Assembly (NCBI RefSeq): GCF_000423565.1
Contig: NZ_KE384042.1
Location: forward strand, 1 to 60,336
DNA length: 60,336 nucleotides
Direction: 5' to 3'
Source: Runella zeae DSM 19591
GTDB lineage: Bacteria; Bacteroidota; Bacteroidia; Cytophagales; Spirosomataceae
Shown: positions 34,443 to 42,341 of the stretch, piece after piece
Layout: each line of letters starts with the position of its first letter
How positions within the stretch are numbered: position 1 is the stretch's first letter
Made by a program: the position numbers and the translations under genes
The notes under the pieces: generated by a model
Database searches by the model: none
Seen by the model: only the letters and a program-made list of their open reading frames with translations
Told to the model about the DNA's origin: nothing

Positions 34443-35673
34443 AGGAAGTAACTTTCCAAGATTTCTTTGCCAAAGTAATCATCAGTACTGAGAGCAGACA
34501 AATCCCCGAAATAAAAATAAATATGGTACTGCTATGGCCTGTTTTGTCAATCACATACCCAAACAAAGGCTCGCCTAAAGCCGCAAAAACATACCCAAAC
34601 ATATTCATAAATCCGATGCCTGTACCAGTATAGGACGTGCCCAACATTTCGGGGCTAAGAGGCCAAAAACACGACTGTGGCCCATATACAAAAAAACCTA
34701 TCAATAGCATCAGGATTCCGCCTAAGACGAGATTGGTAACTGCAACCACGAATACCAACAATGCCATCAAGGCACTCATCAACATCCCAAAACGAATAGA
34801 ATGGATACGGTTTCTTTGAAAAAGCGTATCCGACAGCATCCCAAACGACAGAGCACCTGCGGCCATTCCTACGGGCAATAAAAACGTTACCCACAGATTG
34901 CCAGGATTGTCTTTCCAGTTTTGACCTAAATAATGTACCGGTACCCAAAAAATAAGCCCATAGCGGGCCATGCTTTCGAAGCCAAAGGCTAAAGATGTAA
35001 ATAGAAAATGGGGGTGAGATACCACTACTTTGTAACGCGAAAGCCAAGTGTCTTCGCGATTAGGGATAGGCGAATGTGGGTCATTTTGAAGGGATGCATT
35101 GGGCTTGTCGCGGGCTACTATCACAAAAATCGTAGCTGCTACCAACAGCAGCAACACAGGAATGCGAAATAGCATCCGCCACTCCATCCCTTGCTGAAGC
35201 AATACAATCGATAGCAAATAAGTAACCGCCGACGACAGTCCTGCGGCCATGGTATAAAAGCCAAAGGCTTTGCCGAGTTCGGGGCCATTCCACCAATTGC
35301 TGATAAGCTTACTTCCCGGTGCCCAAGCCATCGATTGGAAGTATCCATTAAGCGCCCATAGTGCTAAAATGACCGAAAACGAATTGGAATAACTAATGGC
35401 TACATTGGTAAGTACCGACAAGTAAGCACCCGTAGTGACCATCACCCGTGCGCTAAAACGGTCGGCCAAATTGCCATTGATAAGCTGCCCAAATGCATAT
35501 CCCAAAAGCATCGCAAAACTTACCCAACCAATAGAAGTATAAGGAATATTTAATGCAGTCGCCATGCCTTTGGCGGCCCAGCCAAAATTGTGACGGCCTG
35601 TGTAGAAAAACAAATAACAGAGCATGGTGACGAGCAACATCCTCCATTGTTGACTTCGGAAAGATTTTTCCAT
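34441..35673 (-). CDS. MFS transporter, organophosphate:phosphate antiporter type
   Basis: This 410-residue protein has about 12 membrane helices. The opening (FFYTGRHNFGWAAKGM, IGWVSFAMLLGYAFGQLINGNLADRF) is the signature of the GlpT/UhpT/UhpC branch, with the Arg in the first helix that contacts substrate phosphate. QSMAWAPGSKLISNWW and a late GTSYTGTGIGFMNMFGY segment also fit. It probably imports a phosphorylated or acidic small molecule. It starts 9 bp after the end of the dehydrogenase gene, with which it is surely co-transcribed, so the two are likely to share a substrate. Confidence 0.85.
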   Translation of the reverse strand: MEKSFRSQQWRMLLVTMLCYLFFYTGRHNFGWAAKGMATALNIPYTSIGWVSFAMLLGYAFGQLINGNLADRFSARVMVTTGAYLSVLTNVAISYSNSFSVILALWALNGYFQSMAWAPGSKLISNWWNGPELGKAFGFYTMAAGLSSAVTYLLSIVLLQQGMEWRMLFRIPVLLLLVAATIFVIVARDKPNASLQNDPHSPIPNREDTWLSRYKVVVSHPHFLFTSLAFGFESMARYGLIFWVPVHYLGQNWKDNPGNLWVTFLLPVGMAAGALSFGMLSDTLFQRNRIHSIRFGMLMSALMALLVFVVAVTNLVLGGILMLLIGFFVYGPQSCFWPLSPEMLGTSYTGTGIGFMNMFGYVFAALGEPLFGYVIDKTGHSSTIFIFISGICLLSVLMITLAKKSWKVTS

Positions 35674-35682
35674 GAGAAGGGT

Positions 35683-36759
35683 TTAGAATAAATGAGATGA
35701 ATCGATGCGGATTCCTACTCTTAAAGGCTTGTGCGTGAGTGCATACTCAAAAGCTTCGTGGGCGTTGGCTAAGGTGAACTCTTTCCCGACGATTTGCCCA
35801 AAAGGAAATTTTTGATGATTGCGACTAATAAAATCTACGGCATAGCTAAAGTCTTCGTAGTTGTAATTGTGAAGGCCTTTGATGGTAATCAGTCGGCGAA
35901 TAATCTGCTCGGCATCAATCATAATCTTGCGGTTATGAAACACTGCCCCAATCCACACTGCTATGCCGCCAATTCCCAAGGCCTCGATGCCCGCCTCCAT
36001 AGCGCTAGGTGAACCACTCATATCAAATACTACGTCAATAGCGGAAGGCAGCGAATCGATGTTTATCAAGTAGCCACTATCCGCGCCAAATGCCTGTGCT
36101 TGAGCCAAACGCGAAGCATCTACATCAGCCGCCACAATGCTCTCAGCTCCCGCATCTCGGCACATAGCCGCACACATGACACCCAATAGTCCCATACCCG
36201 TAATGAGTACTTTTTTATCTTTGAGCTCTCCCGCTAGCCTCAATGCCCCCGCTACCGTAGCCACGGCGCAGTTGATAGTGGCAGCCACGGGAATCGGGAC
36301 ACTAGCGTCGATTTTTAAAATAGCAGTGTAAGGTTTCAGAATGGTATATTCGGCAAGACCTCCGTGAAAACAATCTTCCTCCGTAATCATGGCATGACCG
36401 TACTTAAAAACATTTTCTGATTTTTGGGGCATTCCTTTGGCCGACATTTCGGAAGTAGGGTCGGCTGAGAATATACTCCAAGTTACGGTATCACCTGCAT
36501 TTAGAGGGTTTCCGGCATGGTCTTTCCCCGAATGATTGTTGTCGATTTCTACAATCCTACCCACTATCTCGTGCCCTAGCACCGTCGGCGTTTTTTCCTG
36601 TCTTATTCCACAAAAAGTATGCAAATCACTGCCACAAATCGTGGTGTAGAGGTTCCGAACGAGTATTTCTCCTGAGCGTAAAGGGGGCAGGGTAGTTTGT
36701 TGTAATTGCATTTTTTGGCCAGTGCCATTGAAGACGAGTAAGGTGCCAGAACCTGTCAT
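35683..36759 (-). CDS. Zinc-binding dehydrogenase lacking the structural zinc site
   Basis: This 358-residue medium-chain dehydrogenase keeps the catalytic zinc residues Cys42 (TTICGSDLH) and His63-Glu64 (LGHEIVGRI), and the cofactor motif GMGLLG near 188. The lobe that normally carries four structural-zinc cysteines reads DPTSEMSAKGMPQKS. Asp100, Ser103, Ser106 and Ser114 occupy the exact Cys positions (spacing 3, 3, 8). The surrounding FKYGH and GGLAEYTIL resemble the proposed phosphonate-associated alcohol dehydrogenases (TIGR03366-like), which is a tentative family placement. It likely oxidises a hydroxyl on the compound imported by the adjacent carrier. Its promoter region contains TGTTTA half-sites. 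Confidence 0.85.
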   Translation of the reverse strand: MTGSGTLLVFNGTGQKMQLQQTTLPPLRSGEILVRNLYTTICGSDLHTFCGIRQEKTPTVLGHEIVGRIVEIDNNHSGKDHAGNPLNAGDTVTWSIFSADPTSEMSAKGMPQKSENVFKYGHAMITEEDCFHGGLAEYTILKPYTAILKIDASVPIPVAATINCAVATVAGALRLAGELKDKKVLITGMGLLGVMCAAMCRDAGAESIVAADVDASRLAQAQAFGADSGYLINIDSLPSAIDVVFDMSGSPSAMEAGIEALGIGGIAVWIGAVFHNRKIMIDAEQIIRRLITIKGLHNYNYEDFSYAVDFISRNHQKFPFGQIVGKEFTLANAHEAFEYALTHKPLRVGIRIDSSHLF

Positions 36760-37303
36760 GAAATGAATGCGCTATGAAATTATTTGTTTGAAAAGCTAAG
36801 GGTGCAAAGATGATAAATATTTTGTTTACTTATTTTAAACATATGTTTATTAATATATTAAATGATTGTTTTTTGTAAATAAAATGAAGTGACAATTCAA
36901 ATCAATGTTCTGATTATCAAATAAATGAGCGACTAAAAGATTCATGTGCTTCAATTTATATGTAAACCGCTTTGTCAAACCTATAAGCTCTTTCCCTACA
37001 ATCCTTGTGATTAATTGCAAACGTTGTCGGGAACGTTTGCGTGAAAAAAGACAAAATTTCCTTTTTTTATTTATAATATTTGACCTAATCTTAGCAGGCG
37101 AAAAACTATAACTATCCCAAATCAAGGAGGATAATTGGCTGGAAGGTAGAGGACGATATTGTATTTTTTTTAAGTATAAAACCCATTAAAAGCTTTTTCC
37201 TTGTATAAAAGTCTCTTTTGCGATATTGAATTGTTAAGCAGGGGCTTAGTTTATATTACATTCCAAAACAACCTCCTTTTCTAAGCATCAAAACCTCTCT
37301 CAA
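36760..37303. promoter_or_regulatory. Divergent promoter region between dehydrogenase and GntP genes
   Basis: This 544-bp AT-rich gap holds no supported gene; a 91-codon frame on the minus strand has no protein-like character. Near the dehydrogenase it has TGTTTA half-sites at 36823-36828, 36836-36841 (inverted) and 36844-36849, including a perfect 14-bp palindrome at 36836-36849. Nearer the GntP gene lies a separate dyad at 37017-37040. Two regulators may act here, one per transcription unit. Confidence 0.5.
37017..37040. promoter_or_regulatory. Operator-like dyad gcaaacgtt-N6-aacgtttgc
   Basis: The 9-bp half-sites are perfect and separated by gtcggg. Content and symmetry recall LacI/GalR-type operators (CAAACGTTTG-like). 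No such regulator gene is in the window. It lies 264 bp before the GntP start. Confidence 0.5.
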
Positions 37304-38749
37304 ATGGGCGATCCTATCCTTATTCTCATCGTTGGTGTAGTCATTGTCGTTGGTGGCATTATTGGTTTTAAATTACATCCTTTTTTGGCACTGTTGCTAG
37401 CGGCTTTGGCGGTAGCGTTGCTCACGCCTACGGCATCGGTTGAGCAGTTTTACTTATCAAAAGGAAGCACCGCCGCCGAGGCCATCAAACTTTCTCACAA
37501 AAGCATCGGCGAGCGTATCGGCACCGAATTTGGGAATACCTGCACCAAAATAGGAATTCTCATTGCGATGGCTGCCATCATCGGAAAAGCCATGCTCGAT
37601 AGTGGTGCAGCCGAAAAAATCATTCGGGCCATGCTCAAAGTAACAGGCGTCAAAAACGCGCCTATTGGGTTTGTGTTAAGTAGTTTTTTTCTAACCATTC
37701 CGGTTTTTGTGGATACGGTCATCTTCCTTATGATGCCCTTGGCCAAAGCGATGGGGATGCGTTTGGGTAAAAACTACCTTTTGCTTGCCTTGTCGGTCAT
37801 TGCGGGGGCGGTCATGGCCAACTCCTACGTACCTCCTTCGCCCGGCCCTTTGTTTTTGGTAGGAGCGCTCAATGTTCCCATTGGACTGATGATGGTCTGT
37901 GGTTCTATTTTGGGGCTTTGTACCATTACGGTAGGGTACTTTATTGCCATTTGGCTCAACAAAAAATACCCTACTCCGCTACGCGATGCTCCAGATGCGC
38001 GTTTGGAAGATATCGCGGCGATTGCCAACAAAGACGACAAAGACTTGCCTTCTCTGGGATTGGCGCTATTGCCCGCCGTATTTCCCTTAGTAACGATTTG
38101 CATTCGGTCGGCAGTAGAGGCTTTCGCTTCTCACCACACTCCGCTTACCTCTTCTCCTGTTTTGAACGGAATCATGGAGGTGGTTTTGTTTTTTGGGGAT
38201 AAAAATATCGCTTTGCTTACGGGCGCGATTTTTGCCCTTTTGGTACTTGTGTATCAAAAAAAAATGGCGAAACAAGCCGTGACGGGTTTTGTACAAACTG
38301 CCCTGATGAGTGGCGGCGGTATCATTCTTATTACAGCGGCGGGTGGAGCTTTTGGGGGAATGCTTCAGCAGTCGGGCATTAGCCAACGCATCGCTGAACT
38401 GACCAAAGACTACCAAATGGCACTAATTCCCTTGGCATTTTTTATCACGGCGGTAGTGCGTACGGCCCAAGGTTCGGCTACGGTAGCGCTGATTACGGCT
38501 TCGGGGATTTTGGCAGGAATGGCCCAAAATGCCAACCTTGGTTTTCATCCTGTGTACCTATGTTTGGCGATTGGAAGTGGCGCCAAGCTTATTCCTTGGA
38601 TGAACGACGCTGGATTTTGGATTATGTGCAAAACCAGTAATCTCACCGAGCAAGAAGCCCTCAAAACCATCGCACCTATGCAGAGCCTAATGGGGCTGAC
38701 AGGGTTGATTTTGACCATGATAGCAGCACAGCTTTTTCCTTTGGTTTAA
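37304..38749 (+). CDS. GntP-family permease (gluconate/sugar-acid transporter)
   Basis: This 481-residue membrane protein has about 12-14 helices. The first is DPILILIVGVVIVVGGIIGF, and it has the family landmarks SYVPPSPGPLFLVGAL, GAAGGAFGGMLQQSGI-like and VRTAQGSATVALITASG. GntP carriers import gluconate and related aldonic or hydroxy acids with protons. It is the first gene of the galactarate unit, with 20 bp to garD, which suggests galactarate, glucarate or a related hexarate as substrate. Confidence 0.92.
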   Translation: MGDPILILIVGVVIVVGGIIGFKLHPFLALLLAALAVALLTPTASVEQFYLSKGSTAAEAIKLSHKSIGERIGTEFGNTCTKIGILIAMAAIIGKAMLDSGAAEKIIRAMLKVTGVKNAPIGFVLSSFFLTIPVFVDTVIFLMMPLAKAMGMRLGKNYLLLALSVIAGAVMANSYVPPSPGPLFLVGALNVPIGLMMVCGSILGLCTITVGYFIAIWLNKKYPTPLRDAPDARLEDIAAIANKDDKDLPSLGLALLPAVFPLVTICIRSAVEAFASHHTPLTSSPVLNGIMEVVLFFGDKNIALLTGAIFALLVLVYQKKMAKQAVTGFVQTALMSGGGIILITAAGGAFGGMLQQSGISQRIAELTKDYQMALIPLAFFITAVVRTAQGSATVALITASGILAGMAQNANLGFHPVYLCLAIGSGAKLIPWMNDAGFWIMCKTSNLTEQEALKTIAPMQSLMGLTGLILTMIAAQLFPLV

Positions 38750-38769
38750 TGAGTTAACAAAAAAATCGG

Positions 38770-40302
38770 ATGATTCAAACGGCGCAAAATATTGTGATTC
38801 GTACCCATCCTAATGATAACGTGGGTATTGTAGCCAACCCATCAGGGCTTAAAAAAGGGACGGTAGTGTGGGAAAACCTAATGCTGGTGCAAGACATTCC
38901 GATGGGGCATAAAGTAGCCCTCAAAAACCTGTTGATAGGTGAGCCTGTCATACGATATGGGCAGGTGATTGCTTATGCAGGCGAAGAAATTCCCAGAGGT
39001 GGCTGGGTCAATGAAACCAATATTAGTTTGCCTCGACCTCCAGCGCTCCAAGATATCGCCTATATCAAGCCCGAATGGACTACTCCCAAACCACTTGAAG
39101 GCTACACTTTTGAAGGTTACAAAAACCCCGACGGTAGTGTGGGTACCAAAAACGTATTGGGCATCACGACAAGTGTGCAGTGCGTAGCCGGAATGACCGA
39201 TTATATCTGTCAAAAAATCAGGCGCGAACTATTGCCGCTTTATCCTAATGTAGATGATGTAGTGGCTTTCAATCATAGCTATGGCTGTGGCATTGCGATT
39301 GATGCCCCTGCGGCGATTGTTCCCATTCGGACGATTCAAAACATTGCCCAAAATCCCAATTTTGGTGGTGAAATCATGATTATTGGCTTAGGTTGCGAAA
39401 AACTGCGCCCCGAAAGGTTATTACCCCAAAACTCAACTGAGGCGTCGATTTTGTATCTACAAGACGAAGCCTTTGAAGGATTTGAGAGTATGGTAGAGGG
39501 CATCATGGAGCTAGCCGAGAAACACCTCCAAAAGCTTAATCGACGTCAACGTACTACTTGTCCTGCTTCGGATTTGGTAGTGGGAATGCAATGTGGAGGG
39601 AGTGATGCTTTTTCTGGTCTCACAGGCAATCCTGTGTCCGGGTTCGCGGCTGACTTGATTGTGAGAGCAGGAGGTACGGTGTTTTTTTCGGAAGTAACCG
39701 AAGTACGCGATGCTATCCACTTGCTTGTGCCAAGGGCGATAGATGAGTCGGTAGCCCAAGCCCTGAAAGATGAAATGGCTTGGTATGATGATTATTTAGA
39801 GCGAGGCAAAGCTGACCGCAGCGCCAATACTACGCCCGGCAACAAAAGCGGGGGATTGAGTACGATTGTTGAAAAATCACTTGGTTCGGTAGCCAAATCA
39901 GGAACAAGCCCGATTGTGGATGTGATTTCACCGGGGGACAAAATCCGTAAAAAAGGCTTGAACTTTGTAGCTACGCCCGCCAGCGATTTTGTATGTGGTA
40001 CTTTGCAGTTGGCAGCGGGTATGAATATGCACGTATTTATCACGGGGCGTGGTACACCTTATGGCTTAAATATGGTGCCTGTAATCAAGGTAAGTTCTAA
40101 CTCAAAACTGAGTGCGCGTTGGCACGATTTGATAGATTTTGATGCAGGGCCAGTGGCTTTTGGCCTCAAGACCATCGAAGATATGGGGTGGGAGCTGTTT
40201 AAGTTGATTTTGGAGGTAGCGAGTGGTACTAAAGAAGTCGCGACCGATAAGCTAGGGCTTTACAATGATTTAGTACTCTTTAATCCCGGCCCTTTGACCT
40301 GA
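38770..40302 (+). CDS. garD: Galactarate dehydratase
   Basis: This 510-residue enzyme is co-linear with Escherichia coli GarD (523 residues). The N-terminal SAF-like domain is followed by [89 protein letters not shown] and [10 protein letters not shown]. It dehydrates galactarate (mucate) to 5-dehydro-4-deoxy-D-glucarate in the cytoplasm with an iron cofactor. Two genes on is the dehydratase for exactly that product. Altronate dehydratase is the nearest alternative, but the long co-linear match to GarD favours galactarate. Confidence 0.93.
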   Translation: MIQTAQNIVIRTHPNDNVGIVANPSGLKKGTVVWENLMLVQDIPMGHKVALKNLLIGEPVIRYGQVIAYAGEEIPRGGWVNETNISLPRPPALQDIAYIKPEWTTPKPLEGYTFEGYKNPDGSVGTKNVLGITTSVQCVAGMTDYICQKIRRELLPLYPNVDDVVAFNHSYGCGIAIDAPAAIVPIRTIQNIAQNPNFGGEIMIIGLGCEKLRPERLLPQNSTEASILYLQDEAFEGFESMVEGIMELAEKHLQKLNRRQRTTCPASDLVVGMQCGGSDAFSGLTGNPVSGFAADLIVRAGGTVFFSEVTEVRDAIHLLVPRAIDESVAQALKDEMAWYDDYLERGKADRSANTTPGNKSGGLSTIVEKSLGSVAKSGTSPIVDVISPGDKIRKKGLNFVATPASDFVCGTLQLAAGMNMHVFITGRGTPYGLNMVPVIKVSSNSKLSARWHDLIDFDAGPVAFGLKTIEDMGWELFKLILEVASGTKEVATDKLGLYNDLVLFNPGPLT

Positions 40303-40434
40303 GGCTTTTCTTGCTAAGTTTACGCAATTGTTGGTTATCAAAACTTGGCAAGTTTGCGGAGCTTGTAAGGTATGTATAGGGCTTTACTTGTCTAGTAAAT
40401 ATGGATTCCAAAATTTGTTACAGCGTAAACATAC

Positions 40435-41337
40435 ATGAAAAAATTTGAACAGCTTGTTTGTGTGGATAATACGAGACTCACCCAAGAGGCTTTAGAAAAA
40501 CTATCAGGATATTCGCAGCAACAAGTTCGTGTCTTTCATGATTACCCTTCTAATAATCAAGAAATTATAGATAGAATAAACGATGCCGACGCAGTACTGG
40601 TAAGCTGGAAAACGCGTATAGATGCTGAGGTGATAGCTGCTGCTAAAAATCTAAAGTATATCGGAATGTGTTGCAGTTTGATTGATAAAAAGTCGGCCAA
40701 TGTCTCAATAGATGCCGCCGAGCAGCAAGACATAATCGTAAAAGGAGTTCGAGATTATGGCGATGAAGGAGTGGTAGAGTTTATATTGGCGCAGCTAATT
40801 TCACTTGCCAAAGGCTTGGGTACGCATCAGTGGAAGCCTCAGCAAACCGAATTGAAAGGAAAGACACTAGGCATTGTTGGATTTGGGACAGTGGGACAAA
40901 TGCTCGCTAAAACCGCTTTGGCTTTTGGGATGAAAATCCTTTATTACAGCCGTACTCGCAAGATTTCGCTTGAAAGTGAGCAGATTAAATATGCAGATTT
41001 GGAGCAGTTGCTGAAAGAAAGCGACGTAGTGAGTACCCACCTTCCTCGTCATACCAAGCTCATGAGTGCTCATGAATTTGGGTTGATGAAACCCAATTCT
41101 GTGTTTATAAACACCTCGGTCGGTCCTACTTTTGAGTCAGAACCCTTGCTTACTTGGCTTGCTCAAGCTGGTCATTTTGCCATTTTTGATGCGGATGGCG
41201 CATTTAGTGTTTCCGAAGATTTAGTCAATCATCCGTCTGTGCTTTACACTCCTAAAACTACTGGTATGACCGATGCGGCCTTTGAACGTCTCTCCCAAAA
41301 AGTGCTCGCTAACATCGAAGCATATCTTTCTGAATAA
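40435..41337 (+). CDS. 2-hydroxyacid-dehydrogenase-like protein with altered active site
   Basis: This 300-residue protein has the NAD-binding fold of D-isomer-specific 2-hydroxyacid dehydrogenases (GIVGFGTVG at 147-154, then a second-strand end in SRTRK). The catalytic landmarks are replaced. The usual N-x-x-R-G carries no Arg (NTSVGP, 226-231), the Asp-x-x-x-x-Glu segment reads DADGAFSV, and the P-H near the end is P273-K274. Without the Arg-Glu-His set, normal 2-oxoacid reduction is unlikely. It is placed between garD and the next dehydratase, after a 132-bp gap. It could bind NAD as a regulator, or catalyse a different reaction on a sugar-acid intermediate. Confidence 0.75.
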   Translation: MKKFEQLVCVDNTRLTQEALEKLSGYSQQQVRVFHDYPSNNQEIIDRINDADAVLVSWKTRIDAEVIAAAKNLKYIGMCCSLIDKKSANVSIDAAEQQDIIVKGVRDYGDEGVVEFILAQLISLAKGLGTHQWKPQQTELKGKTLGIVGFGTVGQMLAKTALAFGMKILYYSRTRKISLESEQIKYADLEQLLKESDVVSTHLPRHTKLMSAHEFGLMKPNSVFINTSVGPTFESEPLLTWLAQAGHFAIFDADGAFSVSEDLVNHPSVLYTPKTTGMTDAAFERLSQKVLANIEAYLSE

Positions 41338-41379
41338 AATCACAATTGATAAATCACTAAAACCCCTCAACTACAAAAC

Positions 41380-42285
41380 ATGGAATTGTCGAAAATAAAA
41401 TCATCGCTCGAAGACGGATTGCTGTCTTTTCCCATCACCGATTTTGATGAAAAAGGGGAATTCAACCCTACCACCTATACCGACCGTCTCGAATGGTTTG
41501 TCAGTCATAATGTATCATCGGTGTTTGTAGCCGGTGGTACGGGGGAGTTTTTTTCGCTTTCGGCGGCGGAATATGAGCAAATTGTCAGCATTGCCGCTCA
41601 AACGGTAGCGGAGCGCGTGCCCGTGATTTCGAGTGTCGGGAGGAGTATTCCAGAAGCGATTGCATTTGCCAAAATAGCCGAAAAAGCAGGTATCAATGCC
41701 TTGCTGTTGTTTCCGCCTTACCTCACCGAATGCCCCCAAGACGGTGTATATGAATATGCCAAAACCATCATCCAAAATACTTCCTTGCCCGTGATTTATT
41801 ACAATCGCGGCAATGGCGTCTTGTCGGCTACTTATATCAAAAAACTAGCGGATGCTTGCCCTAACTTTATCGGACTGAAAGATGGTACAGGCAACATGCA
41901 AGACCTAAATGATACCATCAAGACCGTCGGCAAGCGTCTCTCTTACATCGGAGGCGTACCCACTGCGGAGATTATTGCGGAGGCTTATTTGTCGATTGGG
42001 GTCAATACGTATTCTTCGGCTGCATTCAATTTTGTACCTGAGTTGGCCAACAAATTTTATGCGAGTCTCCGGGCAGGTGACACAGCCACCGTGACCGAAA
42101 TCACCCAAAAATTTTATATTCCGTTGGTGCGTTTGCGTAGCAAAAAAAGTGGCTACGCCGTAAGTCTCATCAAAGCAGGTGCCAAGCTCATTGGACGTAG
42201 TGCGGGCGATGTGCGTCCACCACTTACGATGCCTACGGAGGCAGAAATAGCGGAGTTACAGCAGATTATTGAGCAGAGTAAATAA
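41380..42285 (+). CDS. kdgD: 5-dehydro-4-deoxyglucarate dehydratase
   Basis: This 301-residue member of the dihydrodipicolinate-synthase/aldolase fold has GGTGEF at 52-57, the Tyr in PVIYYNRGNG (140-141) and the Schiff-base lysine Lys167 in FIGLKDGTGN. YYNRGN and the VRLRSKKSGYAVSLIKAG tail set it apart from lyases of the same fold. It removes water and CO2 from 5-dehydro-4-deoxy-D-glucarate to give 2,5-dioxopentanoate. It follows garD, so the two steps run in series. The next enzyme, a 2,5-dioxopentanoate dehydrogenase, is not in the window. Confidence 0.93.
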   Translation: MELSKIKSSLEDGLLSFPITDFDEKGEFNPTTYTDRLEWFVSHNVSSVFVAGGTGEFFSLSAAEYEQIVSIAAQTVAERVPVISSVGRSIPEAIAFAKIAEKAGINALLLFPPYLTECPQDGVYEYAKTIIQNTSLPVIYYNRGNGVLSATYIKKLADACPNFIGLKDGTGNMQDLNDTIKTVGKRLSYIGGVPTAEIIAEAYLSIGVNTYSSAAFNFVPELANKFYASLRAGDTATVTEITQKFYIPLVRLRSKKSGYAVSLIKAGAKLIGRSAGDVRPPLTMPTEAEIAELQQIIEQSK

Positions 42286-42296
42286 GGTTTTTCCTC

Positions 42297-42338
42297 AAAA
42301 AATTCCGTTGAAATTATATCTCTTCAACGGAATTTTTT
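42297..42338. terminator. Bidirectional rho-independent terminator
   Basis: A perfect 16-bp stem (aaaaaattccgttgaa / ttcaacggaatttttt) with a 10-nt loop lies between the converging kdgD and GH28 genes. It has A and T runs on both sides and serves both strands. Confidence 0.9.
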
Positions 42339-42341
42339 GAT

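Noticed and set aside
36850-37125. 91-codon minus-strand frame in the dehydrogenase/GntP gap
   Set aside because: It is basic, low-complexity and spans operator-like dyads; no family resemblance.
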